A stretch of DNA of 64,000 nucleotides from Vitis vinifera (taxonomy: Eukaryota; Streptophyta; Magnoliopsida; Vitales; Vitaceae). The DNA lies in contig NC_081818.1 in assembly GCF_030704535.1 (NCBI RefSeq), positions 447,001 to 511,000 on the forward strand, written 5' to 3'. Shown here piece by piece: positions 33,884 through 46,777 of the stretch. Both the position numbers and the translations under genes were made by a program. Positions within the stretch are counted from its first letter, which is position 1; the number at the start of each line of letters is the position of its first letter. The notes below the pieces were generated by a model. It worked only from the letters and a program-made list of their open reading frames with translations, made no database searches and was not told where the DNA came from.

Positions 33884-36651
33884 TAAAACGAGAAGGTTTT
33901 GTGGGTTTAGGAAGAGACCCAACTGGATTTTTAATGTGATACATCCAAGGGAGGTCCTTAAAAGGCATTGCACACACAGAATTAGAATAAAACATCTTAA
34001 GAGAGATGGGGGGAGAGGGAAAAGTGTTGAAGATAAAGTGAGAAGAGATAAAGGGGAAAAAGTAAAAGACAGATAAATATGTTCTAATGATAAAGAAAAG
34101 AGGTTACTTTGTCATGAAGGATGGGGCTGGATCATGGGTGTTGTGTCTCTCAACAGTTGGAAAGAATCAACCATGCTTTTCTGCTTCTTTCTCTTTTCAA
34201 AATAAATAAGCTAGTGGGTTGTCCACCTCACATGTATTAATACTGACCATAAATTGGCAGATATAAACAGAATACGAATATCATGATAAACTGCAGATTT
34301 TCAGGGCCATTTACTTGGGGAGTGTACAACATCTAGTGAGGTGAGCAAGAATAAAACTCTGCATGCTCCTTCACATCTGCATTAATTTTTTGGCATGTTT
34401 GTCTCGAGTCAATCAATAATACCCCATTGGACTAAGAAAAGTAATTGTTCTTTAGTTGGTAGGGGCTGTTTGTTTTTATTTGAGTGATGATTCAGAAAGT
34501 TTTAAGCCAGCACCCATTTCATTCAGCTGGGCACCCACCTGAGGCAAGGATCCAAGGCTACATGAATCATAGGTACCATAAAGCAGCAAACCCTCATGAG
34601 TCATGATGCACCCGATTTGCCCCGAAGCACATACCTATGTATCATCAAATTCATTCCCAAAACACCCTAAATTATGAATTAGAATTGGGAGGACCCCAAA
34701 CAGATTGTGTGGGAATCATCAAGCCCATTTACCAAGACACCTCAAATTCTGAGTTAGGTTAATCTGTTTGAATTAGGGTTGAAATTTATAGAGTTTTCTG
34801 GTTTTTTCTCTCTAGGCCTAGTCAATAAACAAAGAGTACATGCACTCATACTCAAACAGCACAGAACTCGATACCATAACACAATGTCACAAGGCAGCAG
34901 GCATCTTCTGCTTTAGTTCAGCTGGTCTGCAAGTGTTCACATACAAGCTTTGACAGATTGTCTTGCAGATAGGGGGAATACATACTGAGTATATATATAT
35001 ATATATATATATACAGAGAGAGAGAGTGAGAGAGAGCAATTGTAGAAGTGGACATATCATGTGCAGTTGCATTTGTACGTGTAAAACAGTAACAAGGAAA
35101 GGCTTTATCACCATTTCTGATGGCTTTTGTTTAAACCTTTTTCAACTGATATCATCAGCACCGCCTTCTTTCTCTGTACAAGTTGATAAAATATACAAAT
35201 GGATGGACCCATCCCATGTGGCGCAATCAAAAGCACATTGTCTGACTGGGCCTCAGCCGAAAGCAAGGGAGGGAGAGATAGGGAGAAGGGATATAACAAA
35301 ATCTAAAAAGGGGTCTTGGTAGATGACACTGAAAAAACAATAAAAAGGATAAAAAAGCAGTAATGAAAATATAGGCACATTCAACCTATCGTTCTAATGT
35401 CCTCCTAATGCTGAATCTTAAATTAAAGGTTTCATTCGTAGAGTTGGAAATTCTCCAGAAAAGTGAAAACAACATCAGAGTGAGGTGTGAATCCACCTCT
35501 TTAGGAACACATCATGCATACTTCTGGCTAGAGGATAGAAAGTAGTGGAGCTGATTCTTACTGGATTCTGAAGAATTAAGGCCTGTTCATAACTTTGGGT
35601 GGCAAGTGGTTCATGCATTTTAGGTGCTAAAGGAAAAAATGTGATGTAGTGCCATATCATGTCAAGAGTAGCAAATTTGGACTCTCCCTGAGAAAATTTG
35701 GCAAAAAGCATGACAAAAGTATACAAAAAAGGAATGGATTCTATAACTACCATCGAAAAATCTTGGCAGCTAAAAGATACTTTGTATGTCTGATTGAATC
35801 AGGTTTTGGATGAAGATAAAATTTGTTAGTGGAATCCATGAGAGCCTAGTCATCATGTCGCGCCATACTTTAAGTTCTATTCATCATCCAAACTCTGAGC
35901 ATGACCTTCTTTTTTGCTCATCTCTAGCTTTTGCGTCAGATAAGATTTCCGACTGGCTCATGAAGGCCAACTTAGCAAACTTCAAGTATCTTGAGTTATG
36001 CAATTGTGGCATTAATTACTCAAGAAACACTCAAGTCCATGACACTAGACAGAAAATCAGGTGGTCCATGAACAATCAAATTTATTCTCCCCTAAGGCCT
36101 TGTCAGGCATGCATACCAGACTGTATGCCAAAAAGGCTTTTGTGGAGAGCTCATAATTGCCTTCTCTAGCAGCCTTTATTCAACACTTGGTTGATTTACA
36201 CAATGCCAACTTGCAAACTCTTAACAAATTTTAGCAACCAAAGTATGACATAAATGTCATTGGTTAGTTACACATTGCGGTTCACTAATCTACAAAGCCA
36301 AAGCAACTTTATACCTGGCATTGTTGTAGATCTGTTTCAACAACTGAGCAAAATACTTGGATTACAGAAGTCTGAAAATTAAAGTATCACTCAATCTCAC
36401 AATGCAAAGGCACAATTAGTTAAAATTCACTGTACAATTAATTTAAACCATTTCCACCATATCCACTTTTCGTTACATTGAAAATCTAGACAAAATACAA
36501 AAAAGAAAAGCCATCTACTCAGAACAGGATTTTCTGCCTCCAGTGCAATAAACAATAAACACTGCAGAAACTGAGTTTGTTTCTGGAAAACTAAAGGTCA
36601 TTACAAATACTACCACCTATTTTCCTTGCCTGCCCTTATATCGGGTTTCTC
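33884..36651. other. Spacer between X8 and haspin genes
   Basis: No gene was recognised. A compound (TA)n(GA)n microsatellite lies at 34989-35037. 36300-36651 is likely the haspin 3' UTR. Short ORFs near 34963-35322 and 35810-36169 have no family resemblance. Confidence 0.55.
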
Positions 36652-39600
36652 TCAAATGGCATGATCAACAAACATATCAGTGAAGAAAGGATCAGAGGTT
36701 GCTTCTTTTGCTGAGCCATAGTTGTCCATACGCTTCTTCAGTGAACGTAACTCTCTCTCATCCTTTGAAGTTCGTTTCTGCAACAAAATTAATTAGTTGA
36801 AAATAAAATGATGTGTTCACCTATCAGCTAGAAAGAAAGAGACTGAAATATCAAAATTTCCAAAATGTAAAGCAGTTCCATATTGTGACTTATCAGTGAA
36901 ACATTCTTAGGGACAATGGTGAGTTTGCAAGCAAAAGAGGCATGAATGGTGATAGACTACTAAAATTCACAGAATAAAAAACTGAACAAACAGCACTGGT
37001 TTGATCAATTTACAAGGGAAATACTTACAAAAGATTTCTTCAATAGCAAAATGTCCACCAAGTACTGCAACCACAGCACGTTTGTTTTGGGGAAACTGTA
37101 TAATTATCAAAAGCAACAGAAAATGAGCAACTGTAAAATCTTAATAATAAAAAGAGAAGTTGAGTCCATGTTTAGAAAAACAAGGATCATATATGCTCTT
37201 TCCCTCTCATAAATCAAAATAATGCAAACCTTAAAAGAACTAACAGCCCCCCGGCCCGCCCACCCAAAGTAGTAACAAACCTTGAAGTTGAAAAAAACAT
37301 CAAATGCTCTTATCCAGCTGCATTATTAATCCTTTCCTATGGTATGAAACAGAAAGTTCAAAAGTGGTCCTTCATGTAGTGGCCTAGTAGGCACAACATT
37401 GCTACATAGACATCTCAGTGGCAGCATTTAGATTTGATGCAGGCTTTAGGTCATCCTTGTCATTTACTGTTTGTTTCACATATTAGTGTCTAGTAGGTTC
37501 TGCTTTCCTTTTGGAGGTAATCCTTGTCATTCAAGGCTTTGTTGTATTTGTATAAATTGATGAGAAGTTGTGAAGCACAAAAAAGGAAGGGTGATATAAT
37601 GAGGAAACATTTGGACTATTTTCCTTTGAATGATGGATTAGGATTTACTCCCATCATTTTTCTTCTCTTTTTTTCCCCCTAATTAAACCCATTTGTGCAG
37701 TTCCTATGGTTATTTCCACCTCTCACTAGCACATGATTTGCTTCCTAATGAAAGTCAAACCTAATTATATAATCTGTTGTTTCAAGCATACGGCAACTCC
37801 AATACTTGAGCCATTTTATTTTAGAAAATGCACTTGAGAAGAAAAAATGTCAAGAGTATGATTTAACAGAATTTGCAACCTATAAATAACAAAGAACTAA
37901 AAAGGCCAAAATAAAAAAATAAAAGAGCAAGAAGAAGAAGAAGCAAGCAAGCAAGCAGGAAAAATATTTCTGCAGTCATCCCCAAAATGTTGGGGTTGCT
38001 TAGTTGAGTTTCAGTGGAGTTGAGCTAAAAAATTTGACTCTTGCCTCAACATACTTATCCTGTTTTCTTTTCTTTCTTCCCACAAAGGTTTTCACGAGAC
38101 AGCCTTTTCAAGTGAAAAATTGAAGTTTGTTCTTTCAAACAGAAATCCAGAACTCAATACAGAATTTATATCCATATTACTAGTGTAGAAGAAAAGTAAT
38201 TTAACATAGAAAAATAAAGGTTAATTGATTCCTAGCCAAATTTGGAAATCCCAATAGATACCAAACATGCCACAAATCTTTTCCTGATATGCATTTTATA
38301 ACAAAGATATGGAGAGATCAACTGTTATACCTTCCCTCCCAGAAATCTTCAGTTATCTCCTTCATCTTCCTGTATGTATTTGACTGCACATGATATTTAA
38401 GGTCAGTTGGGGGCAAGTATGAAACAAGAAACAATTTAAAATTAGGCAGGAAATAGAAACTACTTAAAAAACTTCTCTTCATTTCTATTACCTGTTTGTC
38501 TCCTTTTGGACCCTTAAAGAGTTCTGGGTCTGAAGATAGGTCTAGAAAAAGTATAGCTTCGCCTGTGCATAAATAATGCTAGTTTAGTTTGCTGAATCAG
38601 CAATAGATTTGACCTCAGATGTGCCAAAAGATAGTGATAAGAGTGTAGATTTCACCAGTATTGATTCTGGAAAGAGTAAAATCAATTATGGATATTGACA
38701 ATCCAAATGTTTTGACAAACATATTCTTTCCCTCAAGAGTGAACTGCAACATTTCAGAATCTTTCCGACTTAGAAGTATGTTACCCCTGTGACACATGAT
38801 CAATATTTCTAAATCAGCAGTCGAGCAAAGGGAACATCAAAACAGCCATAGAATGAATGATACAAAACCAGTGTAGATCACGATGTTCAAATTCATATGC
38901 AGCTTCTGCCACAGCCAAGGCAACTGTAACCTGCAAAATGGAAAAGCAGTTACATAAAAGATCAGGGCTTCAGAAACTGGTCAGACATATATAAAACCCA
39001 GCAACTTACCTGAACCAATAAACTCCGTACTTCATCAAAGTTCAAAAGCACAAAGCTTTCAAGATCCTTACCACCATGTTCTAGAACAAACACAACATAG
39101 CACTGCAGGCAATATTATAAGATTTATTAAGTGCAACAATTTAAGGAAATAGAGCACAAAGTACTAACTCAACTCATAAAATGTGTTATACTGAGAACCA
39201 TAAAATTTGATGTCTAAAATGCATATGGAAGTTTTCTTTATTAACAACAACTGTAATATGAAACAAGACACTAATTTCTGTAAGATCAGAGCAGTTATGG
39301 AAAAAAAATATGGCAATTTTGCATGATTAGGTAATGGAGTTTGCGCATATGCAAAAACAGTAACTACAAAAAAAGAACAGATAACCTGTTTTTCTGGAAA
39401 TTCTCTAGGATGATCATTTTCTGAACCATGCTTTTCATCCCAATCTTCCCATGCTCGTATCAGGGCTGCATCATAAGGGCCTTGGCATACCCTTAAACTG
39501 CAAGATTAGGAAATGATATTGTATAGGTCATATTCAAATTAGTTGAGATTTGAGACTTTTTTTTTGATAGACAACAAGAACATGCATTAATAAGCTCCAA

Positions 39601-42600
39601 AAAAGGAGGGGGCTCAAAAAACGTTTTTGAGACTTAAAAACCTTAACCTTGCCTCAAGGCAAAGCGGAAGGAGTGGTCTTGGGACATAAGTTACTCCCTT
39701 AAGACACCTAAGAATGACACCTCAAAATGGGAGGTACTCAGGAGCGCTTGAAAAACCAGAGATGAACACACCAACCTGCACAAATAAATAAGTTTTGTTG
39801 ACCCATTAAGTCAAACTTCAACTCAATTGTGAACAGGTTGACCTTTAGTTACTACACAATCAGACCGAAGCACAACATTTATAAATATTTTGATTTGAAC
39901 ACTGTTTTTTAAAATAATTTGAACTTTATTCAACATAAAATTGAGTTGGCACGTGGATTTTATGTAGTCCACATAATGGAAATTTTGCATTCTTATTGAA
40001 GTTTTCAGCCACCTCATCCATGTTACATTAAAGGGATGGTGATGGAACTTTTCCACCACAACTCTATTGATGAGTAGGGTTGCACATTGACCTAGATATG
40101 ACAAGTTAAAACTTGAATCTTGCCCTGCCTAGCAGTTGATGCATCTTAACATAACAAAAAAAAGAAAAAAAGAAAAAGAAAACCTGGGCTTGATGGTTAT
40201 GACATCCACAATTAAACAAGTAGTATGGATTCTCCTGTTTTATCAATAAAACAAGAATAGAAACCATAAACCTGGAGATTTTCCAAAGGTTAAAGCTCTC
40301 TGAATACTAATATTTTGCCCAATCAGCAGCCAGCTAAGCCTGGCTGAAAGCTATTGGTCCTGTTGGCCACACAAGCATAAGTACAGAACAGGCTGGTCCA
40401 CCATCAAAGATCCTAAACTGACTCTAGGCAGTTATAAATTGATAGAAACCAAATCACAAGGGAAACATACTCTAGCGTTTCTATGAAGCTGGTACAGGAA
40501 TTGTTAACACGACCCCCATCCCCTCGTAAATGATTAAGAGTTCGGGAAAGTATGGCCTCCTCAAGCAATTCACCTGATCTCTGCAGTAAAGAAAATCACA
40601 TGCTTAGAAACTAAACAAGGTTTGCCAGATAACAAAACCAACCCCATAATCCATAACACCCATCCCCCTCTCCAACCAAACCCTACAAGTGAAATAAATA
40701 AATAAAAGGGTAGCTCTGCAAAAAGTATCTTCCAAAATACAAAATACACACAAGAAGAAAAGAAATACAAAGTCAATTTCGATTCCCATTTTGCTTATCA
40801 ACTTTACATTCTGTAATGAAACATACTGCATAAACACAAAGGATGTGAACTGAAAATAGATCCACTCTTTTAGTATACATCTCATATTTTTCTTCGTAGA
40901 ACCAGTTATCATCCAATATACTATACAAAGTAACTAACAAGCCAAAGCTGATAAAGGCAGGTGCCTGGGAGATAGGAGTTTCTTCAAAACTAGGCACCAA
41001 GATACCCAAAGCATGATTGACTGTCCATGCGTTAACACTCCTGAATGGAAGTTAACATGTACCATGCAACCCAATAAGTGTCCTGATGAATGGAAGCTAG
41101 TTCAACATCACTTAACTGCTTAGGCACACATAAAACTACAAACTATATTGAGAAACAATTGTGGCAGAGAAACTTTACGAGCCTTCCTCCCCCAGCTCTA
41201 AATAACTTCTCACACTAGAAAACAACAGGAAAAAAAAAAATGCAACTAAGGTAAAATAATTAAATACCTTTTGTACTTCCCCGTTCACTAGTAAGTCTCC
41301 ATCAATTGGAACTATTTTGCAGACAGTTTTACCAGCCCTGAAAGCTTCACCATATGTACCTTCACCGATTTTGACAATGCTTTCTGGATCACTGTATTCA
41401 AGAGAGATTCATTTTCCATTATGTCAATGATGCAAGGTTCATGTATAGATGAAATCAGTGCATGAAAAGAAAGATTAAAAAAAATAAAAAATCAAAGCAA
41501 GATAAAACAATATGGCAACTATAGAAATGATGATTTGTACTCCTGAAAATCCTGAAGTAGCCAGTTATCCAAAAGCCAAAAGGCCTGGAACAAGAATAAC
41601 TATGCATGTCATGTTTACTGACAAATAGAAATGATAGGAAATCAAAGCAGACAGAAATAAATTTTAATGACCAGGTTTTCCACCACACAATTTTCAAACA
41701 TGCATCTACACACAGGGAAGAAATCCAAGTGATGAAAAAGAATGGATCCTTTTCCTTGCTTAAGAAAGTTAATAGTTCACTAATATAATAGAAGAAATGG
41801 TCATAAAACAGAATATTGGGGCCAATTGTGATATATGACAGAAGCAGAAAGATAAAGATGAACAGAAACAGGGCAGAGATGCACAGAAGGACCTCGAGAA
41901 GGTGCACATGCAAGTATAGTTTTCGCTGATGTTTCTTTTGCTAAAAAATAAACGATGATGTATACATTTTTTTATGTAAAATAAAAGAAAATACCACAAG
42001 TGAAAGAAAATCAGTAACGAACCAATACTTCGAGAATACATCTAACAAAGTCGATGGAGCAGACTGTTCACAAACTGTTAGCAGTGCTGAAAATGAATCC
42101 CAGTGGTCCCCACCCAATGATGCAGACCTTGATGTCAATGAGAGTTTCTTAATCGCCACATCTATATCTTCACACCCCTCGTCACCTGTGGTCAAGGACA
42201 CTTCATTGCTCTTTTGTGATCCTGTTTGCCTTCCAACAACATCTTTATTCATGAAATTTGAATTAAATCTGTCCTGAACAGAATGCAAACCCAAACAGAC
42301 TTGCGGAGAAGCTTTCTCAGGGGTTTTCACAGTTAAAGCATCAAAACCATCACCACAAATAGGTTCCATAGGCATTGCTGGAGTTTCTAGTATCTTAGAT
42401 AGGGAGCCAGATGGTCCATAACTGTAATTTAGCTTCTTGGCAATTAACCATTTGTTTAATACTGAGGATAAATGTGGTAAAACAATGTCATCACTTTGGA
42501 CACCCATGGCCCATGTACCAAACCTCTTGGGAGAGGGGCTTTCCTCCAACAATTCATATGCATCAACTTCTTGAAAGTATGCCCGCTCCTGTTCAAAGCT

Positions 42601-43862
42601 TTGAGGCTGCACAAATTTTCCCTGCCAACAGCAAAGAGTGACATTAAGATGGTAGAAATCATTTCAAAATTTCAAATAACATGGCATCAGTATCAATAAA
42701 AATCATTGTCACCCATGTTATCATTTGGGTGCAGTTTTTTTCCCTTTTGTAGGTTTTCCAGAGAGACAGTAAGGTATTACTTCATTAAGTTTTCCCCTTT
42801 TTGGGTTTGTCTTTTCCAAGTTTAGAGGTAAGGCTGTTGCATCCCTTTCTGTCATGTATTGCAGGTTTTTCTATCTAATTAGGCAGTTGGGATCCTTGCT
42901 GAAATCCCTTGCCATTTCAAGGTAGTTTAAAACACACACAACATAATAAAAAAATATAAGTTGACCATTCTTGGGCTCATGTTTATCCTTCTTGAATTTA
43001 GAGAGACCAACATGCCTAGTGTACTGATCACTACACCACTCAAGGTAGAGAATGCGTGAATGTAGTCACCGAGAAGCAGTACGTATATTAATAAAATCAT
43101 GAAATTTGAGCAACAGGAGTAACAACAAAGAGCCATACTCTGGGAAGAGGTGGTTTTGCTTTCCTTCTGGGCTTCCTCTGTTGAGGTTGGTACTCCACAC
43201 ATGCAAATACCGCAATGCTCGTCCTCCCTCTGTCAACCCACAAAGTTAGATCTCAAACAACCAATTCATGATCCTATTTCACCATTTCATCTCCTCAGAC
43301 TACAAAAATCCCAAATCAGAGCAAACCTAATCTACTCTCGAAGTCACAAAACATCTCAATTCAAATTTTATTTTTCTTTCCCACATTTTCTCACCGACCA
43401 AACAGATAACAAAATCCATCCACAGTTGGGGAAAAATCGTAATTAGAGCAAACCTGATAGAAAGAGAACGATTCCAACTAACTCTCTTAACTGGAGCAGC
43501 CAAACTCAGCCGATTCCCATTATTCAAACTGGACTGGTTTCTGAAAAAGGGAAAACAAAATCAAATATATTTTTCCAAAAAAAAAGAAGATTGAATTTAA
43601 ATTAATAATAATAATAATAATAATCGTAATCGTACGTGTCTACATCTTTGAGAGTGTTCTCGGTCCTTCTTCTTCTTCTGTAAATAACAGCAATCTGTTG
43701 TTTCCTGTTTCCCTCCCCTTCCTCTGTGGCTGCGATTTCAGACCAGAGATCAACACTATCTTGACCTGGAACATAATGAATAAAATCCCTTAGAAATGTG
43801 AAGAAGAAGAAGAAGAAGAAAAGAGTCTAGGGTTTTTTTCTCTCTTGCCTGCTTTGGAACTC
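36652..43862 (-). CDS. HASPIN: Serine/threonine-protein kinase haspin, 623 aa, 15 coding exons
   Basis: Coding exons: 43862-43847 (tentative), 43765-43636, 43540-43454, 43229-43139, 42621-42023, 41391-41268, 40580-40471, 39497-39386, 39102-39010, 38930-38869, 38786-38656, 38562-38492, 38383-38331, 37095-37029 and 36777-36652; all phases close. Haspin phosphorylates histone H3 at Thr3 in mitosis and so guides the chromosomal passenger complex. The N-terminal half is divergent and probably disordered. The kinase domain begins about residue 313: G-loop GEGTYGEAF (317-325), K333 in VCKIV, catalytic HRDLHWGN (470-477), and DFT (510-512) in place of DFG, which is normal for haspins. Exon 2 opens DSVDLWSE as in the Arabidopsis protein, but no ATG lies in frame there. 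The 16-nt exon 1 joined through a GC-AG intron of 81 bp supplies it. Confidence 0.94.
39555..39790. repeat. Possible SINE/LINE tail in a haspin intron
   Basis: A T run followed by GATAGACAAC and 'cattaataagctcc' resembles the 3' end of plant SINE/LINE copies inserted in antisense. It lies in the intron between haspin exons 7 and 8. Only the tail resemblance supports it. Confidence 0.25.
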
Positions 43863-46524
43863 ATACTACAGTAGAGAGAGAAGGAGAGGGGGGGTTTGAA
43901 TGCGATGAGTTTAGGCGGGACGTTGAAGCGAACCGTACGGATAAGTCATCGGAGAGAGACGACGGAGCGAGCCATAAAACGGCATCGTTTCAGAATGGGC
44001 CAAACGGTTCAATGTATTGGCCCAAGTGAATCCCGGTCCGATGGACCTGGCCCATTGCCAATGCAAATGTCCGCAGCCCATGTCAAATATATTTTTCCAA
44101 GTTTTGGAAATATGAGCTGAAAATTAAGAAAATTAGGGACTCTTGAGATTATTTGGATTTTAGAGAATTTATTCTAAAAATAAATTATTCTTTCAAACAA
44201 TTCGAGGTATTTTGAATTATTATTTTAAATTGTTTTCAGAAATAATTAAAAACATGAAGATTACTTTATGAAATTTTATATCATATGAAAAAATGACACA
44301 ATATCATAGAAAATAACTTATAAAATTTTATTTTTGAAAATAATTGAAAATTAATATTTGACAAAAAAAAAAACAAATTCTAAAAATATTTATTTATTTA
44401 TGAATATAAAGTATATATACAATAGGATAAATGTTGATCTAGTGATGTGCATGACCCAAAAAAGGGTGATTGGATTGAAAATTTAGGTAGATAAAAATGA
44501 AATGACCCAATGTGAGCATAATCAAAACCCTAATAACTAACATGCATGATGAATCATGAAAATCTAATAATTAAAGAAAGAGAGAGGTGATAAATTGTTT
44601 CAAAGAGATGCCAGTGTCTGCTTCAATCAACATCTAATCCTTCTTTATTGCATAATTTTAGGGACCAAATTATAATAATTTGAATAGGGAATCCAGTCAT
44701 GGAGATGTAACCACCCACCCTATGGGATATATGGAAATGGGATAATGTATTTTTAACCACTAATGCATTTGGTTAGGGGCACATCCCATGCCCCATGCCC
44801 CATGGATGTTGACATCTTTCATGGAGTTTTCCCCAGAAACTTCATCCATCTCAGTCCACATCAAATTTGGCCTTTTTTAACGATTTAGTGGAATCTGAGT
44901 TTGAGTTTGTGGATGACTACATCACTACCATTTAGTGGATGAAGAGTTTGATGTATGATTTATCCAAAGAATTTGTTCGCTCTTTTATTTTCCCTTTTTG
45001 TCATTTTTTTTTTATCTCTTCTATGATCATCGTTGTTCTAAGATAAAAAGTTTTTTAGATATGATATAATTTTTTTAAAAAAAGAAGATTTAAGATTTTA
45101 AATTTATTTATTTATTTATTTGGCATTTTAGGAGCTTGAGGGGATAAAAGCGCGTATCCTAACTTGACATGACTTTGCCATTCATTGCATCATGTTCGAA
45201 TATATAGGGTTTATGTTTGAAAATTTTATTCGAATAGATTTTGTGGGGTCAATGTTGAAAATTTAATCAGTACTTTTCATAAATCTTTCAAATAAAGATT
45301 GATAGACACAATTCTATTTTTTTATTATTAATTTTGTCAAATATATGTTCAAGAATTTTATTTAAATATTTTTAAAAGTTTTTATAGTATTATGTCATAT
45401 TTTTCAAAATTTAAGAATACCTTGTGAATACGATGAAAAATACGCCATGTCTCAAATTCTCTAATAATTTTGTCAATAACTTAAACCTTACACTTACAAA
45501 TACCAACAAAACCACACCATGAATGAATATTTGCATTTTGTTAGGTCAAAAAGTGACCCTAAATATCCTCCGATAAATTGAGATAGATCGCATAGAATAT
45601 TAGATAAGGAAGATCATCCTCGTTAATTTCATACTAGCAAACAAAGTTTCATAATGTCATGGTGACCATGTAAAAAGTTCCCAACATTTTAATATCAAAG
45701 TTAGTTGGGGTTTTGACCATTTGGCGGCTACATTTCTCTAGGAACAAAGAACAAAATAATGTGGGACATGTTTTAAAAAGTGTCACGAATTTTTTCATAT
45801 AACAATAATAACATTCATCATTCATCTAGAAAAAAAAAAGAGTATGTTTTCACATACTAATAAGAAAAAAAAAATCATAAAATAAGAACTTACTAAATAG
45901 AATTTTAATTTCATGTACGTATTGATAAAAAATAGCATTTGAGATGATCAAAGATAATAGTAGTATTTCAATAGTAAAAAATCATACATTTGATCGAAAA
46001 ATTTACAAAATCTTAATTATTTTTAGATATATATATAAAGTTTGAGTTTTATAAACTTAGATTTTTCCGCCATTAACACGAGAAGTTTAACTTAATCATG
46101 CACTAAACATCTCATATTTTTACGAAATCGCAGGAAAACAAGGTTACTATTCAACATCTTGGTCACGAGCCGCCGAAAACCGAAAAGAGTAGAGAAGCAT
46201 GTGAATGACTTTGCATGCTCGTGAAGGATTTTTGTTACCATTTTCTTTATTGTTAGTTAAAGTAGGTGAAAAGGAAGGCATAGAATATGGCATAGAAATC
46301 ATAGATGCCTAAACAACTGTGGAACAAGTTGGGAGTCATACATATATATATAAATGTCATTCATGGGACTAGACTCGTAGTGAGGTCAACAACAATAATG
46401 CCATTCCTGTTCAGGTGTCCCAAGTTAGATGTATCTTAGCCTATTTGATTTAGAGTCATGGAATCTAGGGAATTATATATGGCCCTAAGTGAAAACTTGA
46501 GGCATTATCCAAGGAGGAGGTGGT
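43863..46524. other. Haspin upstream region and AT-rich spacer
   Basis: 43863-44080 is GC-richer and is probably the haspin promoter and leader. Beyond it the DNA is AT-rich with short repeats. No gene was recognised. Confidence 0.5.
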
Positions 46525-46777
46525 TTTAGATGATAATATAGTGATTGTTTTTTAACTAAATAAAAAAAACCTAAAATATTTAACTTTTTCTATTAAGTTA
46601 AAAGTACATTGTGCATATTAATCAATATAATTAAAACGAACCTGTTATCAATAAGTTTAGTTTAATTATATTGGTTGATGTTAATAAATTATTTTTAACT
46701 GAATAGAAAAAGCCAAATATTTTACGTTGACTTATATTGATTTTTTCTATTCAACCAAAAAATAAACATCATCTAAA
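46525..46777. mobile_element. Fold-back MITE-like element (about 253 bp)
   Basis: The whole unit is an imperfect inverted repeat. Its ends are TTTAGATGAT (46525-46534) and ATCATCTAAA (46768-46777). The inner arms 46573-46635 and 46661-46723 are complementary over about 60 bases around a loop of 25 bases. No ORF. No certain target duplication could be read. RNA through it would form a long hairpin, so it could feed small RNAs. Confidence 0.65.
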
